Shown here piece by piece: positions 39,335 through 52,190 of a stretch of 64,000 nt of DNA (position 1 is its first letter; each line of letters starts with the position of its first letter). A program made the position numbers and the translations under genes. A model generated the notes under the pieces. That model saw only the letters and a program-made list of their open reading frames with translations. It searched no databases and was not told the DNA's origin. The stretch is from Rotaria sp. Silwood1 (taxonomy: Eukaryota; Rotifera; Eurotatoria; Philodinida; Philodinidae): NCBI GenBank assembly GCA_905250075.1, contig CAJNOP010000043.1, forward strand, positions 554,772 through 618,771, given 5' to 3'.

Positions 39335-40440
39335 GGTGAACCGCTCACGCTTATGAGTACTCATAGGAGCATGAACGTTTCTTCTGCACTTCGAATATAC
39401 GAGTCAACTATAGTAAGGATAAGCATACTGTTATTCGGGTCATATGAAAGAAGGTCATGGCAGAGTTGGAACCGGTCTGGTGCCGGACCGGACAGGTTGA
39501 GATGGTCAGACCGGCCGGTCGGCGCCGGTTTTTACCGGTTTAGAATATTTTTAGATATGCCATTCTTGTTTGATAAAACATGTCGAAAGCAAGTTTAAAT
39601 GCATTTATCAATATAGTCAAACAGTATTATTCAGAATTTCTCAATTTTATCTTCTTCTGTTCGTTCGTACCTTTTTTATTTTTTAATCGAACTGTATTTC
39701 GCTTTGTGAAAAGCACAATCAAAAAAACTGTGTTACTTGAGATGAATTTCTCAATTTATCTGGCTGATGATTGTTAGAGACTAGATTTGAGTTTGAACTG
39801 TCGTTCTGAGAGAAATATAAGGTTTTTTGGTAAAATTTAGGTGAAAAAATTCAAGATTCGTAGTTTAGCAATCAGTTGTCGGGTAAATTGTCTCTTTTTT
39901 TGCGCCAGAGAAATATCACATATTCATTTCTGAGAAACCTTAAAAACATAAACGACTATGACATGATATTTTCTCTTAAAGCTTTCTAAAATAGAAGCAA
40001 AAAAAGGAAACTAAATGGTTTTAGAGCCATTTTCTTTAACCGATCAAAAATGATTTGGCAAACCGGCCGATTTTTACCGGTCTGAAAAAGCGTTTGGAAC
40101 CGGCCGGACCGGACTGGTTTGAATATTTCCGACCGGCTCCAACTCTGGGTCACGGATAACCGCTGATCGACCCGAACAGAAATATGTTCTGTCCTTATAA
40201 TAGAAGAAAAAATCCTAATAAAATCTGATTAGCCGTTGATCGACCAATCAGAATTTAGTAGGGTTTTTTTGTATTGTAAAAAAAGTGTTGTTCGAGTTGA
40301 TTAGGAGATATTAGAGGTGCTCTTTCATATGATCCGAATAACAGTATGTTTTGTCCTTAACATACCTGACTCGCATATTCAAAGTACAGACGACGTACTC
40401 AAGCTCATGAGCATGAACTGTACAGCCGTACTTGGTGACG
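39335..40440. repeat. Foldback element with GC-rich CCGG inner arms
   Basis: Outer arms about 39340-39460 and 40310-40430 pair (ATACTGTTATTCGG near 39427 with its complement near 40335). Inner arms about 39461-39545 and 40050-40140 pair through ACCGGCCGG / CCGGTTTTTACCGG-type words, strikingly GC-rich against the AT-rich surroundings. The right half also carries a smaller nested palindrome (40208-40270). No transposase visible. Confidence 0.8.
40208..40270. repeat. Small perfect-type hairpin nested in the foldback element
   Basis: AAAATCCTAATAAAATCTGATT on the left pairs with AATCAGAATTTAGTAGGGTTTT on the right with few mismatches, around a short loop containing CGTTGATCGACC. Looks like a secondary insertion, because the neighbouring word CCGCTGATCGACC is duplicated just before it. 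Confidence 0.6.
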
Positions 40441-41015
40441 AGTTTTTTTCAGATGAACTTGTTTTATCAATAATGGTAATCTAACGATTCTAGTCAGTAC
40501 TTGCTCCAGTTGTTGAAAAAGAACTGATTAATCAGTGACTTAAAAAAAAAGAAATAATCATAAGTTTCGTGAATTTTATGTCAAAAACATTGAGAAATAT
40601 GCCCGTTTTATCATCAGAAATGCCATCGTTTTTAATATTTTTGACATAAAATGAACGAAAGGTCTTTGATCGAAAACTGTCACAGATCTAGCTACAAAAT
40701 CTAAAGACATCAATCGTTTTAAATACTGCATATGATTTGCTCTGAATTTTCTTTTTGCACGATCAATCTTATAAAGGAAGTAGCTGTAATGATTTCGATT
40801 GGCTTGATTTTAACCTTTAGCGGACAAACAGCAGAGTTCATCATATAGGTCAACTGTTTTTCTCGTTTGTATATTTGCAATCCCGAATATCACTGTTTAT
40901 GATTAGTCATTGCTGTACTATACTTGACCCTTTGTTTTATTATGCTTTTATCTTTGTACTACAAATAAAATAATTTTAGTTTTAGATAGAAATAAATGAC
41001 AACGGGTCCATCACA

Positions 41016-44000
41016 ATGAGTAATCGAGTGTCAAAACGTACTTTTGACGAAGTAGCCTCTAATTACATTGAAGAAACAAAAAGTATTTCAATAGATAAAT
41101 CTTTAAAAAATGTCACCATTCTAGAAAATAAGTGAGTGAATATTTGAATCCTATTATATTGAAAATAGCAAAAACATTATAAAATCATATTTTAGGTCCA
41201 TATTTCAAGATCTTTGTACAGATATTATTCTTGAAATTTTTCAATATTTCCGTCCTATTGATCTTCTATATTCATTTACTGGTCTTTATCTTCATCTCGA
41301 TGTTCTTTTAGAACCATATACACATACAATTGATTTTCGTTGTATAAATAAATCCTATTTTCAAAGTTTAACACAATCATTATTTCCATGTTTTACAAAT
41401 AATTTACGTGTACTTCGTTTAAGTAATGCATATACATTTGGTCAAATAAGTGAAACACTTAATAGACTTGATTGGTCTAAAATAAATCAACTTGAATCAT
41501 TAACATTTGATTTAATTGATTTTGATGAATTATCAAAATATTTTCTTGTTATTCATCCATTGCTTAAACATCTTTGGCGTTTATCATTAACATTTAATCA
41601 AAATTGTAAATTTGTTGAAAAATTACTTATTGATCAAATTCTTCTACCAACAAGTCAATCTCAATCATTAAAAAATTGTTTTATTGTTGGTATTATATTT
41701 AATTTAAATAAATTATCAGGACACAAATTAAATGAAAATTTACGTGAATTAACATTAACTTTAGCAACAATAGATGATCTTATAATTCTATTTCGTTCTT
41801 TACCACATTTAGAAATACTTACATGTACTGTTTTTGATAGTACATATAACGAAAATCTTGATAAAATTCAATCACTTGATTTCTTAACAGTGTTAACATT
41901 GAATATTAAAAAATCAATTCTATTCAAAACTTTACAAAAAATTCTCATACCACATATCAAATTGAAACAACTGTCATTACAAGCAATTTTACATGATCAG
42001 GTTACATTGATAAATTTAAAGTGTTGGCAATTCGAAATTGAAGAGAGTTTTTTTCGTATGTTGTTTGTCATGGTTGAATAGAGCTTATCAAGTTACCTAT
42101 AAAAAACTGTTAGAATAATCCTTATATGATTATAATGTGAAACATGATCTAGCGTGCTGTCGCTAATCATAGAAAGATTATTTTGGCACACATTGCTTCG
42201 TCACTCTTTTACTAAAGCCTTCAAAAATCCAATAAGTAGTCAATATATTGTAACGAGCCGTTATTGATATATGATCTGTGATCGTAAATCAACAATGTAA
42301 GTCACTGACTGTGACGATCTTTAGCTAGCATCTGTTAGGGCCTGTAGAAAAAGAGACAACAGCGTAGCTGGAAGTTCTTCAAGGAGGTACGTACCAGCAG
42401 AAAAATGGTTTTTTTCATTTCACGAAAAGACTTTTATCCATATTCTCCCGTCTTCCAGGTGTTTTTTCTCCAAGGAAGCGCAGTAGTGCTCTTAATATCA
42501 CCCGGCTACACCCCTGGAGGGAACGAAGAGTAGATCCAAATGTCTATACTACATTCGTCAACGCTAATTTTCGATCATATTTTACAAAACGACATTTTCA
42601 AACGATATATTTATTTTTGGAACTTAGAAAAACTAGATTTAAAAAAAACCGAAAAAACCTATGAAAATTGAAAAGCGTGAAACGCATCAAATGTCAGTAG
42701 TTATCCAAAGTCTTCTTTAATTTTACTCGTTATATAGTTAGGAAAAAACGATGCATTGGTTTTAAAAATTATTGCTTGTTTTTTGTAAAAAATCAATTTT
42801 TTCTATACGATAGCAAAATACAATAATTACGAATTTTTATTCGAAGATTTTGACTGTCAGAACTTTATTTTCTATTGAAAGGAGTATCATTATTCATAAC
42901 CAACGCAAAAACTTGCATTGAACAGTATACTCAATACATAAAACTGATTTGCATCAAAGTTCGATCCTTCTGCTCTTCTTTCACTATCGTTGTCGAATAC
43001 TCTGACTTGTGCTTTCGCTGAGGTCAAAATTAGACGTAAATTAGTGACAAATATTAAATATACTGTTTGATGTCGATTTTTCTGCCGATTTTCAATATAA
43101 TATTTAAAACATGCCTAATTTTTTCCTCATTATATAACAAGTAAAATTCAAGAAGAATGCGAATAACTACTAACAATTCATGCTTTTTGTGTATTTCAAT
43201 TTTTATAGGGTTTTCTAATTCTTTTAAACCTAATTTTCCTAAATTTCACTAGAAAAATATTGTCTGAATATAATATTTATAGAGGTAATTTAACAAGTTC
43301 TATTCAGTCATAACGAGAACAATTTTTCTCAAGTTTCGAATTGCTGGTATCTTAAAGAAAAATTTCGCTCTTTGATTTTAATGTTTTCTATATATTTTTT
43401 TTTGTTCAATTTAGAATGTCTCTACAAATTCCAATCAAGAAATAGGTGGATTAGCATTAGAAAAATTATTTCGAACATTTCCACAATTAAAGAAATTACA
43501 ATTCTATATACGTCATTTGCATAGTACTGATGATGCAGTAAAAAATCATGCGCCTGATCATTTGTATCTATTTTCATTTACATCTCACTTTTGGCTTGAT
43601 CGATCTATTGAAGTTTTTACACATTTTGTTGAGAAATCCAAACAACGTTGTACTTATACATTACCATTTGCTTTTGATACATTTGATATTGATGACGTGA
43701 TACCAACATTTTTTTTTAGAAATTATCCATATTACTATGCTAATGTTCATCATTTATCACTTTCTTCCACGTCTATCTTAGACGAATTTATTTATTCAAG
43801 CATGATTTTAAAGTTTTTTCCAAATATTCGAACAATTACATTTTTTAAGCAACCTTTAAACAGTACAATCAATATTTTGATTAGACATCAATGGGTTCTA
43901 CAAAAGTAACGTTTGATTCTTGATAAAATAAATTCTAAGTTTTTTTTTGAAATTTTAGATCGTCATCTGATGATTGTTCCGCGATGGTTTTCCCATGTGT

Positions 44001-44394
44001 CTATACTCACAATCATCGAAAAGCAACACATTTATATTTTCGAACATTAAATATTACCAATAAAGACCAAATATTATATGCAAATGATAGTAGACGTATT
44101 CGACAAATAACAATCTATGAAATGACTCAAGAACAATCGATTGATCTTAAAAATTCTTTTCCACAGATTCAAATTCTTACACTTTATGTTAATAGATTAG
44201 AATGGTTCTTTTCATCGAATGATTGGTTTTACCATCTATTGACTGATATGCGTTCATTATTTAGTTTAACTGTTTATTATCCAAAGAATCTGAATAATCA
44301 AAATTTACGTGATTTACTTGCTATTACATTATTGAACGTAAAAAAACATTTCTATATAAAATGTAACGATGGAATATTGAACATATGGTTTTAG
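41016..44394 (+). CDS. F-box protein with degenerate leucine-rich region
   Basis: Exons 41016-41131, 41196-42000, 43415-43905 and 43959-44394 give 615 residues in an intact frame. F-box proteins present substrates to SCF ubiquitin ligases through Skp1. Residues ~42-90 (FQDLCTDIILEIFQYFRPIDLLYSF) match the F-box pattern. The remainder has repeated leucine-spaced segments (LESLTFDL, LRELTLTL, LTVLTLNI, VHHLSLSS, IRTITF, IQILTLYV) like the divergent leucine-rich repeats of an F-box family I associate with rotifers. The start at 41016 is the first ATG giving an open exon; an upstream ATG at 40996 stops after seven codons. The second intron, 42001-43414, is 1.4 kb. AATAAA lies at 44494-44499, 100 bases after the stop. 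The substrate is unknown. Confidence 0.75.
42100..42330 (+). repeat. Dispersed repeat, copy B
   Basis: Same-orientation homologue of 19773-20040 in the PNLDC1 intron. Landmarks are given there. Confidence 0.5.
42600..43260. repeat. Foldback element in the F-box gene intron
   Basis: Arms about 42600-42800 and 43060-43260 are diverged reverse complements. GTCAGTAGTTAT near 42693 pairs with ATAACTACTAAC near 43163; TCTTCTTTAATTTTACT near 42710 with AGTAAAATTCAAGAAGA near 43140. No open frame in the ~260-base loop. Confidence 0.75.
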
Positions 44395-46931
44395 TGTATA
44401 AACTATTGATCTTTTTTTGCTAATTATTATTGTATTCTGTATTTATGTGATGTTTTATATAAAACGTAGATAGTAATACTGTTCAGTTTTGAAAATAAAG
44501 AATTTGAAAAAAAAGAAAGATTTTTCTAATTTTTTCCTATTCTCTATATTTTGGTTGAAAGTAAAAATGTCAAATATTGAGATGAAAATGTCTGCATTTT
44601 AACTTCTCGCTGAGAAAAGAATGTAAAAAATTACAAACAGCTAAAGTTGAATCAAATGTTTATCATTAAAAAAAAAAGTTATGGAAGATAAGTAGTAAAA
44701 GTTTTAATATATTAATTGAGCAACATTAAAAAATGTTCTTGATGAATAAACGGAACTTTTTTTCGTCACGACAAAAGACAGACTATTCAAAAGATCAGAT
44801 GCTGTGATGAGATAATAATTAGAATTTGGTCTTCTCTGCACAGTCACTATTATGCTCAGCCGCTGGCAAACAACCAACCATATTCAAACCTAAACTATCA
44901 AATTTTTTAATTTTTTCGAAATTGTAACTTTAATGAAAGTATGAATTACGTGCCCTTTTTTCATTTTATTTTATTTTTGGGTAAATCCATGGCTGTCAAA
45001 CTGGTTTTCTGGAAAAAAAAGTTTATTTTTATTAACCTTCGTTGCGCTGGTTAAGTAGAAAGTAGTCAGAAAACGAAATGGCCGAAAATGTTGCTGACTT
45101 TCGGCTGAAATGACGGATGTGTGAAATGCTTCCTAGAAGCGGCCCATAAGTGATTTCAAGACTTTCTAGGCATATTTTCTCCATAAGTAGAATTTGACTA
45201 CACTAGCACCAACTTCAAAGCATCCTTTAGTTTTTTTTTTATTGAGATTTGATCAAGAGAGAAGTGTTTTTTTTTAATACAGGAATTTTTGCACATTTTT
45301 ATAATATTAGAAACGTATCGTGTTTTGAAACATTCAGATCGCGATCAAATCTTAAAAACAAGAACAATAGTTCGGCAGTAGTATTGATCTAATTATTCTT
45401 TACTTATTGGCAAAATATGAGTTTGACAAACTTGAAATTACTGGTGGAACATTCATAAAAAACAGTTCTAATTTCTCCCATGTCAAGCAAAAGTTTAGCA
45501 TATTTTTACTACAAATAAAGTTTCCTAGAAAGGTGTTTGACTATCACTGGATTTACTCTACATCCTGAAAACTTTTCTTGAACTTTTCGCATCGCAGAAT
45601 ACAGTACGTGAACGGCTGTACATGATGCACCATATTACGGTTCAATACGGTACTTCTATACGATAGTCTTCTACATGCGATAACTAAGTTGTATTTACGT
45701 CGCATGACTAAACCATCTAAACCATATAATTAGCAATGTGTAATTATAGACACTCAAATGGTACTTTTGAGTCCTATCTAACGCTATCAAACTTTCATGA
45801 ACAAATGTTTGTAGGAAATGCTTTGGAATAAAAACATTTACATGTATTTGTCCTCTGTTTTGAAAAAAACCTTTTTCTTGTTTATCAAACGTCCCGTATT
45901 AATTTTTGAGTTGTTTGCACATATCAGCAATTAGCTTCTATTAGAACCTATTCGACACACTCAACTGTGTTGTTTAATAATACCTATGAACTATACCAGT
46001 GGACAGTTGGACCAATTGATGGAGATATTGTTCCTATTTATGCAGAAATGGTTCACCTCACATAAAGTCTTGCATATCAAGGAGAAATGAAAAAAGAACA
46101 TAAACATATATTCATGAATCATCTGTTTAAAAGTTTTCCATTTCTCCTTATAAGAGTAGAAATGGATGAAGGCTTTCTCCCAGTTGATTGGTAGAGTGTC
46201 TGTATGTTGAATGATTTAAGGAAAACGATTCAGTTTTTCGAAGAAGCGTTTCTACTTGACTTTATGAGGCTTGAAGCATTTCTACTGTAAGTGGGACGAT
46301 TTCTTGAATTTGGAGAATATTGTCCAGCCCTCATGGACTATGTTTCATGACTGTCAGTTTAAAATAAATATATATTTTTTTAATGTAAATTGATTCCCCA
46401 AAACAAATGCAAGGATAGAAATTAGTACAAGTAAATAAGCTATACAAATATTTTTTGACAAGAGGAAAATGTAATTAATGGATAGTCCTTCCTTTCTTCA
46501 ACGAGAAAAAGCTTATCTAAATGAAATGATATACGACTCCTATACAGACACTATAAAAAAGCATCGGGGTCATCAAGAGAACCCAATATTCTATTAATTC
46601 ATACCAAAACTTTCGTACTCTATATTATAACGTCAATTCTAATAATTAATACTTTTTATTATCTAATATTTGTTGCTTTCTACAGAAATCAATTCAAATA
46701 ATTACTTTGATGTTTGAAAGGAAAAATGACTACATTTTAAATGAACTATATTACATAATTCTATCTTGAGTCGCTAATCTTTTCCATAGGTCATTCTCTT
46801 AATTATGTCTTGTTTAATAATAACAAAAAAAGGCGCCCGTTTAGTTTTTTTATATTAGCATTCTAATATTTTATAAGCTAACATATCTTTATATAGATTA
46901 AATAAAAGAAAAATTGAATAAAAAAAAATTG
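44395..46931. other. Convergent intergenic spacer between F-box and cadherin-like genes
   Basis: The genes on each side point toward this spacer, so it holds both 3' ends (AATAAA at 44494 on plus; TTTATT at 46655, the minus-strand signal). I see no supported gene. One frame from ~45985 to 46350 reads with several stops and is not assigned. Confidence 0.55.
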
Positions 46932-48850
46932 TTATACAAGTGATACATCTCTTGATATACACGATGTATTCATTCGTTTAGGTACATCATATGATGATGA
47001 TGACATTGATTGTCGAGTTCGAAACTCATATATACGATACTGTTCGAGTAGTTGATCAGCAGTAAGTATTGGTGTTTCAACTGGTAAATGATTTTCTGAT
47101 ACATCAGAACTACCCGAATAACCTTCATCATCACGTGTCGGACTTGATGATGAAAATGGTGATGATGATGACTTTTGTACTAAATATATCGCTGTATGTG
47201 TTGGTGATAATGACAATTCATGATCATCGTGTACTTTTAATTTTGATACAGTTGAAATTGCATCATATTCTATAAGAAAACAGAAAATGTCGTATGATGT
47301 AATACAAAAGCTGACAAGACGAAAGAAAAAAAAAAGATTATCTCTTATGGAAATCTACTTACTATCATGAATACTTTCTTCACAACTGGATAAAGATGAT
47401 GATTTCTAAAAGAAAGCAAAACAGATGAATATAATTAAAAGAAAAAAAATTGATTTCAACAAACTTGTTTATCATGACAAATTTGATTATATTTATGTTT
47501 TCTAATAATTATCATAGCACAAATAATTGTAATAAGTATTAAAAAAATACCTAAGAATATTGGTATAATAATTATCCATTGTGATCGTATAAACATTAAT
47601 AGAAATGTTTTATTCGAGTGTGATGTTATTTCAAGTTGAAATGTATCTTCATAATTATTTTTATCATTAAGTTGAATATGAAATAAATATTTTCCTTTGA
47701 CAGGTAATGATAATTTGATAAGTGTACAATTTGTTAAAAGTTGAAAATAATTATAAATTCTTGATTGATACCGACAATATGTTGAATTAAATAAATCGAT
47801 TGAAAAAAATTCATTTTGATTAATTTGAAAATTTTTATTTATTAAAAATGGTATATGACCATATTCATTTATTATTCGTATAGTTATATTCGTATTAATT
47901 TCTTTTTTATATTGATCAATTATTTTATAATTTAATATATAAATACTTTGTTTTTCTCGATTAAAAATAGTTGATGTATATAAATAACCTGTTTTTGTAT
48001 TAATATAAAAATTTTTTGTATCATCTATTGAATATGATATATTATGACAAAATCTATTAGTTAATTTTTGTAATATTAATGTTCGATTAGGTAAATTTTC
48101 TTTAATATCAATAATATAATTATTTTTATTAAATGAAAATTGACATAAATTTTCATTTGGTTTCATCTGAAATTCATATGAACGATTTGTCCATAATAAT
48201 GGTTGATCATTATCACATGAATTTAATGATAAATAATAATAATCATGTTCTATTAATTGTGAATTATTTTTTGTTGATAATAGATAAATTGATTCAGTTA
48301 CTAAACCATTTTTAATTTGACGTACAAATTGTATTTGAAAATGTTCAGTATCATTTATAATTAAACTTAAATTTTTGGTTGATTCATCAATATCTTTTAT
48401 ATTTATTGTAGCTAATGATGTTGAATATGTGTTTAAATCATATTTAATTAGATTTGATTCATATAAAACTGATGGATAAAATATTAAATTTATATCAGGT
48501 AAATTATCATTTACATTTAATACATGAATAATTATTTCACTAAAACAAGGTGCTATGGTTGATGATGAACGTGCTTCAATAGTTAATTTATGTATTGTTA
48601 TAGTTTCATAATCAAGAGAATTTAATAGAATTAATTCTCCTGTTGAAGAATTCAGATAAAATGTTTTATATATATCACCATAAAGCTCATAGTGTATTAA
48701 TAATGATGATGATGATGTTGCTTTGATAAAACCAATTTTTGTATTAATCGGTGCTGCTTCCGAAATATAAAATTCATATGAATCATGTTCAAAAAAAAGA
48801 AATGTTGCATTAGTTAAATAAATTATTAACAATAAACGTAAGATAATCAT
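46932..48850 (-). CDS. Cadherin-like single-pass membrane protein
   Basis: Exons 48850-47465, 47405-47363 and 47269-46932 give 588 residues in frame; introns are 59 and 93 bp. Residues 1-~18 (MIILRLLLIIYLTNATF) are a signal peptide. The ectodomain has about three degenerate cadherin repeats: DYETITIHKLTIEA followed by NVNDNLPDI near 105-130 matches the calcium-binding DxNDNxP signature, and NFYINTKTGYLYTSTIFNREKQ near 280-300 matches the start of another repeat. A transmembrane helix lies at ~424-448, then a basic stop-transfer KHKY and a ~140-residue Ser-rich cytoplasmic tail without a recognisable beta-catenin site. This is short for a protocadherin. Cell adhesion or signalling at the plasma membrane is inferred. 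Later repeats lack clear calcium ligands. Confidence 0.8.
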
Positions 48851-49267
48851 CTAAAAAACAAAAATAAATTTCTTAGTTCATATGTTTCCTTTTGTAGGTA
48901 CAAGATGATCATTTGTTGGTTTTCTTTTTTTTATATATTGTGCTTTGAACATACATAGCAGGGTTACTTACTTATTGTGGGATTGATTAGCACCTTCACC
49001 ACTTGCTTCAAATTAATGATAAGACAGGCCTTCTTTTTTTTTTGCTTGTCGAACATACACACTTAATCTCACCCCGACAACTGTGCACTGTTGATCAGCA
49101 AAAGATCTTACCTTGATCTGTGCGCTAATCTCATGATGCTATCTGACACAATACACGCGTATAGATCATTAGACGAAGAAAGATAGATCTCATACACCAT
49201 TATTTTCTAGACTGAACATTGAACTCGCGTGAACAATAGCAATTAGTATACATATACATACACATTT

Positions 49268-49345
49268 GAACAGAAGCAATAGAGGGAGAGAGAGAAAGAA
49301 GAGAACAAGAGAATTTTTCTCTGGAAAAAAAGGAAGGAGAGAAAA
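49268..49345. promoter_or_regulatory. Polypurine GAGA-type tract upstream of the cadherin-like gene
   Basis: GAGGGAGAGAGAGAAAGAAGAG and a following AAGGAGAG stretch lie ~420 bases upstream of the minus-strand start at 48850. Regulatory role inferred from composition and position only. Confidence 0.3.
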
Positions 49346-51721
49346 AGTTCATTTATTCAAACAGAATGTTGATGATCTGATAAGCACGACGACACCTGTA
49401 AAGAAGTTTGTCAGGATAATAAATTAGCTTTCCCAAGATATGTACACGACAGACGATGAGCACCGCTCGAAGATACGTGCCCTATTCACAGCAGGGTGTC
49501 GAACTACTCTCCATATGTCCGTCAAAGAATAAATGAGTGAACATATTCAGCTGATTCAATATGGATACAAAGTGTATATAAGCAAAAAAACAACGAAGAA
49601 GAAGTTTGACTTCTTTATTTCTTCCTTTTTTGATCTGCTTCGTTGAATTAGTATAGTTGCCGACGGCGTTCAAGTTTATTTTTCTTTCATAATTGATGTT
49701 TTTCAATTATATTAGCCGACGTTGTATTCACGATGATGATGATTGCTAGTTCACTGGTCCATACTGAACTGATCGTCCGAGAAGAAATTCTGATGTTGTG
49801 ATAAGGTTATAAGAGGCAATCTGGACACCGGGAGGTGTGACCGACATTGGACAATTACTCTTCATTTCATTTTGTATCCGGTTTAGAATAGAATAGGAAA
49901 TTGATGTCTCAACTAAGTTTGAATGGTCATTTCACGTAATTTTAATGTCACTTACAGATATAGAAACAGACAGATAATTATCTATTGACTCTCGTTATAT
50001 GAATGTGTTTGTAATTTTTCTTCATTGAACAGTGCCGCTAAACAATGAAAAGAAGAGTTCAAAACGACGCTGTTGGAGAAGAGAGAAAAAATGGCGTTAT
50101 TGTGTCTACAACTACCACCTACTGTCAATTAGGCACTGCATGTACAAAGGCGCGGTCAGTCGGCAAAATGTTTAAAAGTATAAAATATGTGTGTGTGTAT
50201 GTGGCACTATAGACGTGATCCTAACAGTGTAATTTGTCTTGGGCAACCGCGCGAATGGGATTATGAGTCACTTTACTGATGTGTACATGTGTGTCTATAT
50301 AGAATAAGACAAGAGCCAGAGTAACAGTAGAAGCAGCTTGCGTCTTTTTTCTGTTATAAGAGTTACTATTAGTGTAATTGCAATAGCGCTTGTCGAAAAA
50401 AGAGAAGGGGAGGAGAGAGACAGAGAAAGGTTAGACATAAATGAATTTGTTGAATTGTACATTAAAAGTTTAAGAGAACAGAGAAAGAGACACTCGTAAT
50501 CGCCTACTGATGTTTATGATGAATGAGTCTTGTATGCATCTCACAAATGCACCTGCATTCTTCTTCATTTTTTTTCGTCTAATCGGCATCGTCTGAACAT
50601 ACACAGTTAGAAAAGAAATGATATCCTTGCGGCTTCAATCGACTTTGTCGACACGCACAATGTTCCAAACAAAAGCAAAAATACAATAAAAAAAAACATA
50701 AGAAAGACAGAAGAAAGGCATTGTCTATTATATATATATATATATTTATCAAAGAAGTTCAATCATGTTTTGTTTTGAGATGTTGTTATCCACTAACCAA
50801 CACACTTGGGATATTGAACCTGAAATATAAGTGTGCACACGCCAAGCAGGCACTCCATATATACATCAAGTGGAAGCAATCATTCTTCACTTTTACTACG
50901 TTGTCATTCATTGATACGACGAAAAGAGAAAAAAAAAGTTCGTTTGTTCGCTCTCTCACCTTAAAACAAATTAAGTGAACAAGCCTAAATACACTTCTTC
51001 TTTTTCTCTCTTGAATCTTACAACAATACATAATCACAAGGACTCTTTTGGGTGCTCTTTTTTTTTCTTCTTTTGTTTCTATACGACCCGTAAAGCTGAT
51101 AATCGACAATCAAAACCCATGAAACTAATTATACGGTAGATTGTAAATAACAGTGTCAATGTAAAGAAAGAAGAAATGACTATTTTGCTCTTCAATCAAG
51201 GTATTAACAGAACTAACCATCGTAATGCTTCGCTCATGACTAAAGACTCGTTTTTTTCTCATTTACCAATGATGAGTGTTCAATTGCCAATGTCTGACTT
51301 TTTGTGATAGACACACACATGTTTCTGTATTTTTGATCGTGTTCAACGTAATTATCTTGCAATTGCGACAGTATATACATACATACATGCATGCATGCAC
51401 ATATTTAGTTCTGATCATTATAGTTTAGAGTATTGATTACGAATTTCTAAGCTATAATGAACTATTCCAAGCTGTTTCCACTAGATATATGACTTCGATG
51501 ACTGTGAGAATATATTGTATACTCCTCTTTTTTTATTTTACATTGTTCTCAATAATTATTATTGTGATTGAAATCAGAGATGATTATTGAATTGAATTGA
51601 AGGTTATAATGATCATAAGAATAATTATTCATTCTCTCTTCACACACTTGTCAAACGTTAAATTTAACACCTTTACTAAGGCAATGCATAGAAAGAAGTG
51701 AAAAAGAATTTATCACCTTTC

Positions 51722-51741
51722 AATCGATCGATCGATCGATT
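51722..51741. repeat. (ATCG)n tetranucleotide repeat
   Basis: Short perfect tandem run of ATCG in intergenic DNA. Confidence 0.85.
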
Positions 51742-52190
51742 TGTTTTGTCTTTTTATTGAGCACCTGAAATAATAGATGCAATTATTTTCTTGAAATTGC
51801 CAATTCATCTCCACGTGTGTGTTTTGTTTTTCTTGATATAAACATTTGAAAGTAAAGAAAACATAGCAATAACAACACGTTTTTTTATGTAGAAAAAAGT
51901 AAATGATATGCTTGATTAGACTTATCGATTTAAGTGAATCGATCATTGTTTTTTCGAAGGTTGCCTATACACATCGGTGAAAAATTAATCATCATAGGAA
52001 AGAAAATACGACGTTTTGTTTTCACATGTAAAATATATTTTCTACTATAAAACTATTTTTGTTTTAGAATGTGTTAGTAATTCTTGTGTCAATAAAGAAA
52101 AGAAAACATTTGTTAGCTTTTAGTGGATTATCACTTACATTTTTTTTTAAATATTATTTAAGATCGATTTGACAAACATATTATAAAATA

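Larger units (their letters stand above)
37109..41015. other. Liprin 3' flank and spacer before the F-box gene
   Basis: The first ~1 kb is T-rich with CA repeats (37346-37364) and probably contains the liprin 3' untranslated region. The rest has a foldback element at 39335-40440 and no supported gene. Confidence 0.55.
42001..43414. other. 1.4-kb intron of the F-box gene
   Basis: Begins GTTACA right after a CAG codon and ends TTTAG. Contains dispersed repeat copy B and a foldback element; no conserved coding sequence. Reading through would add 26 codons and stop at 42081. Confidence 0.6.
48851..52190. other. Intergenic region between divergent cadherin-like and spherulin-like genes
   Basis: No supported gene. 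It should contain both promoters. Polypurine GAGA-type tracts at 49268-49345 and 50398-50490, TA and ATCG simple repeats (50730-50744, 51722-51741). Short open frames on both strands around 50721-51109 overlap each other and are unsupported. Confidence 0.55.

Noticed and set aside
39353-39777. Plus-strand open frames, one with Arg/Gly-rich sequence
   Set aside because: They fall in the inverted arms of the CCGG-rich foldback element and reflect its base composition.
45985-46350. A frame with plausible amino-acid composition (EFGEYCPALMDYV and similar) interrupted by about four stops
   Set aside because: No recognised family and no way to distinguish decayed coding DNA from chance without a search.
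48133-48315. Plus-strand open frame inside the cadherin-like exon
   Set aside because: Antisense shadow of a long, well-supported minus-strand exon.
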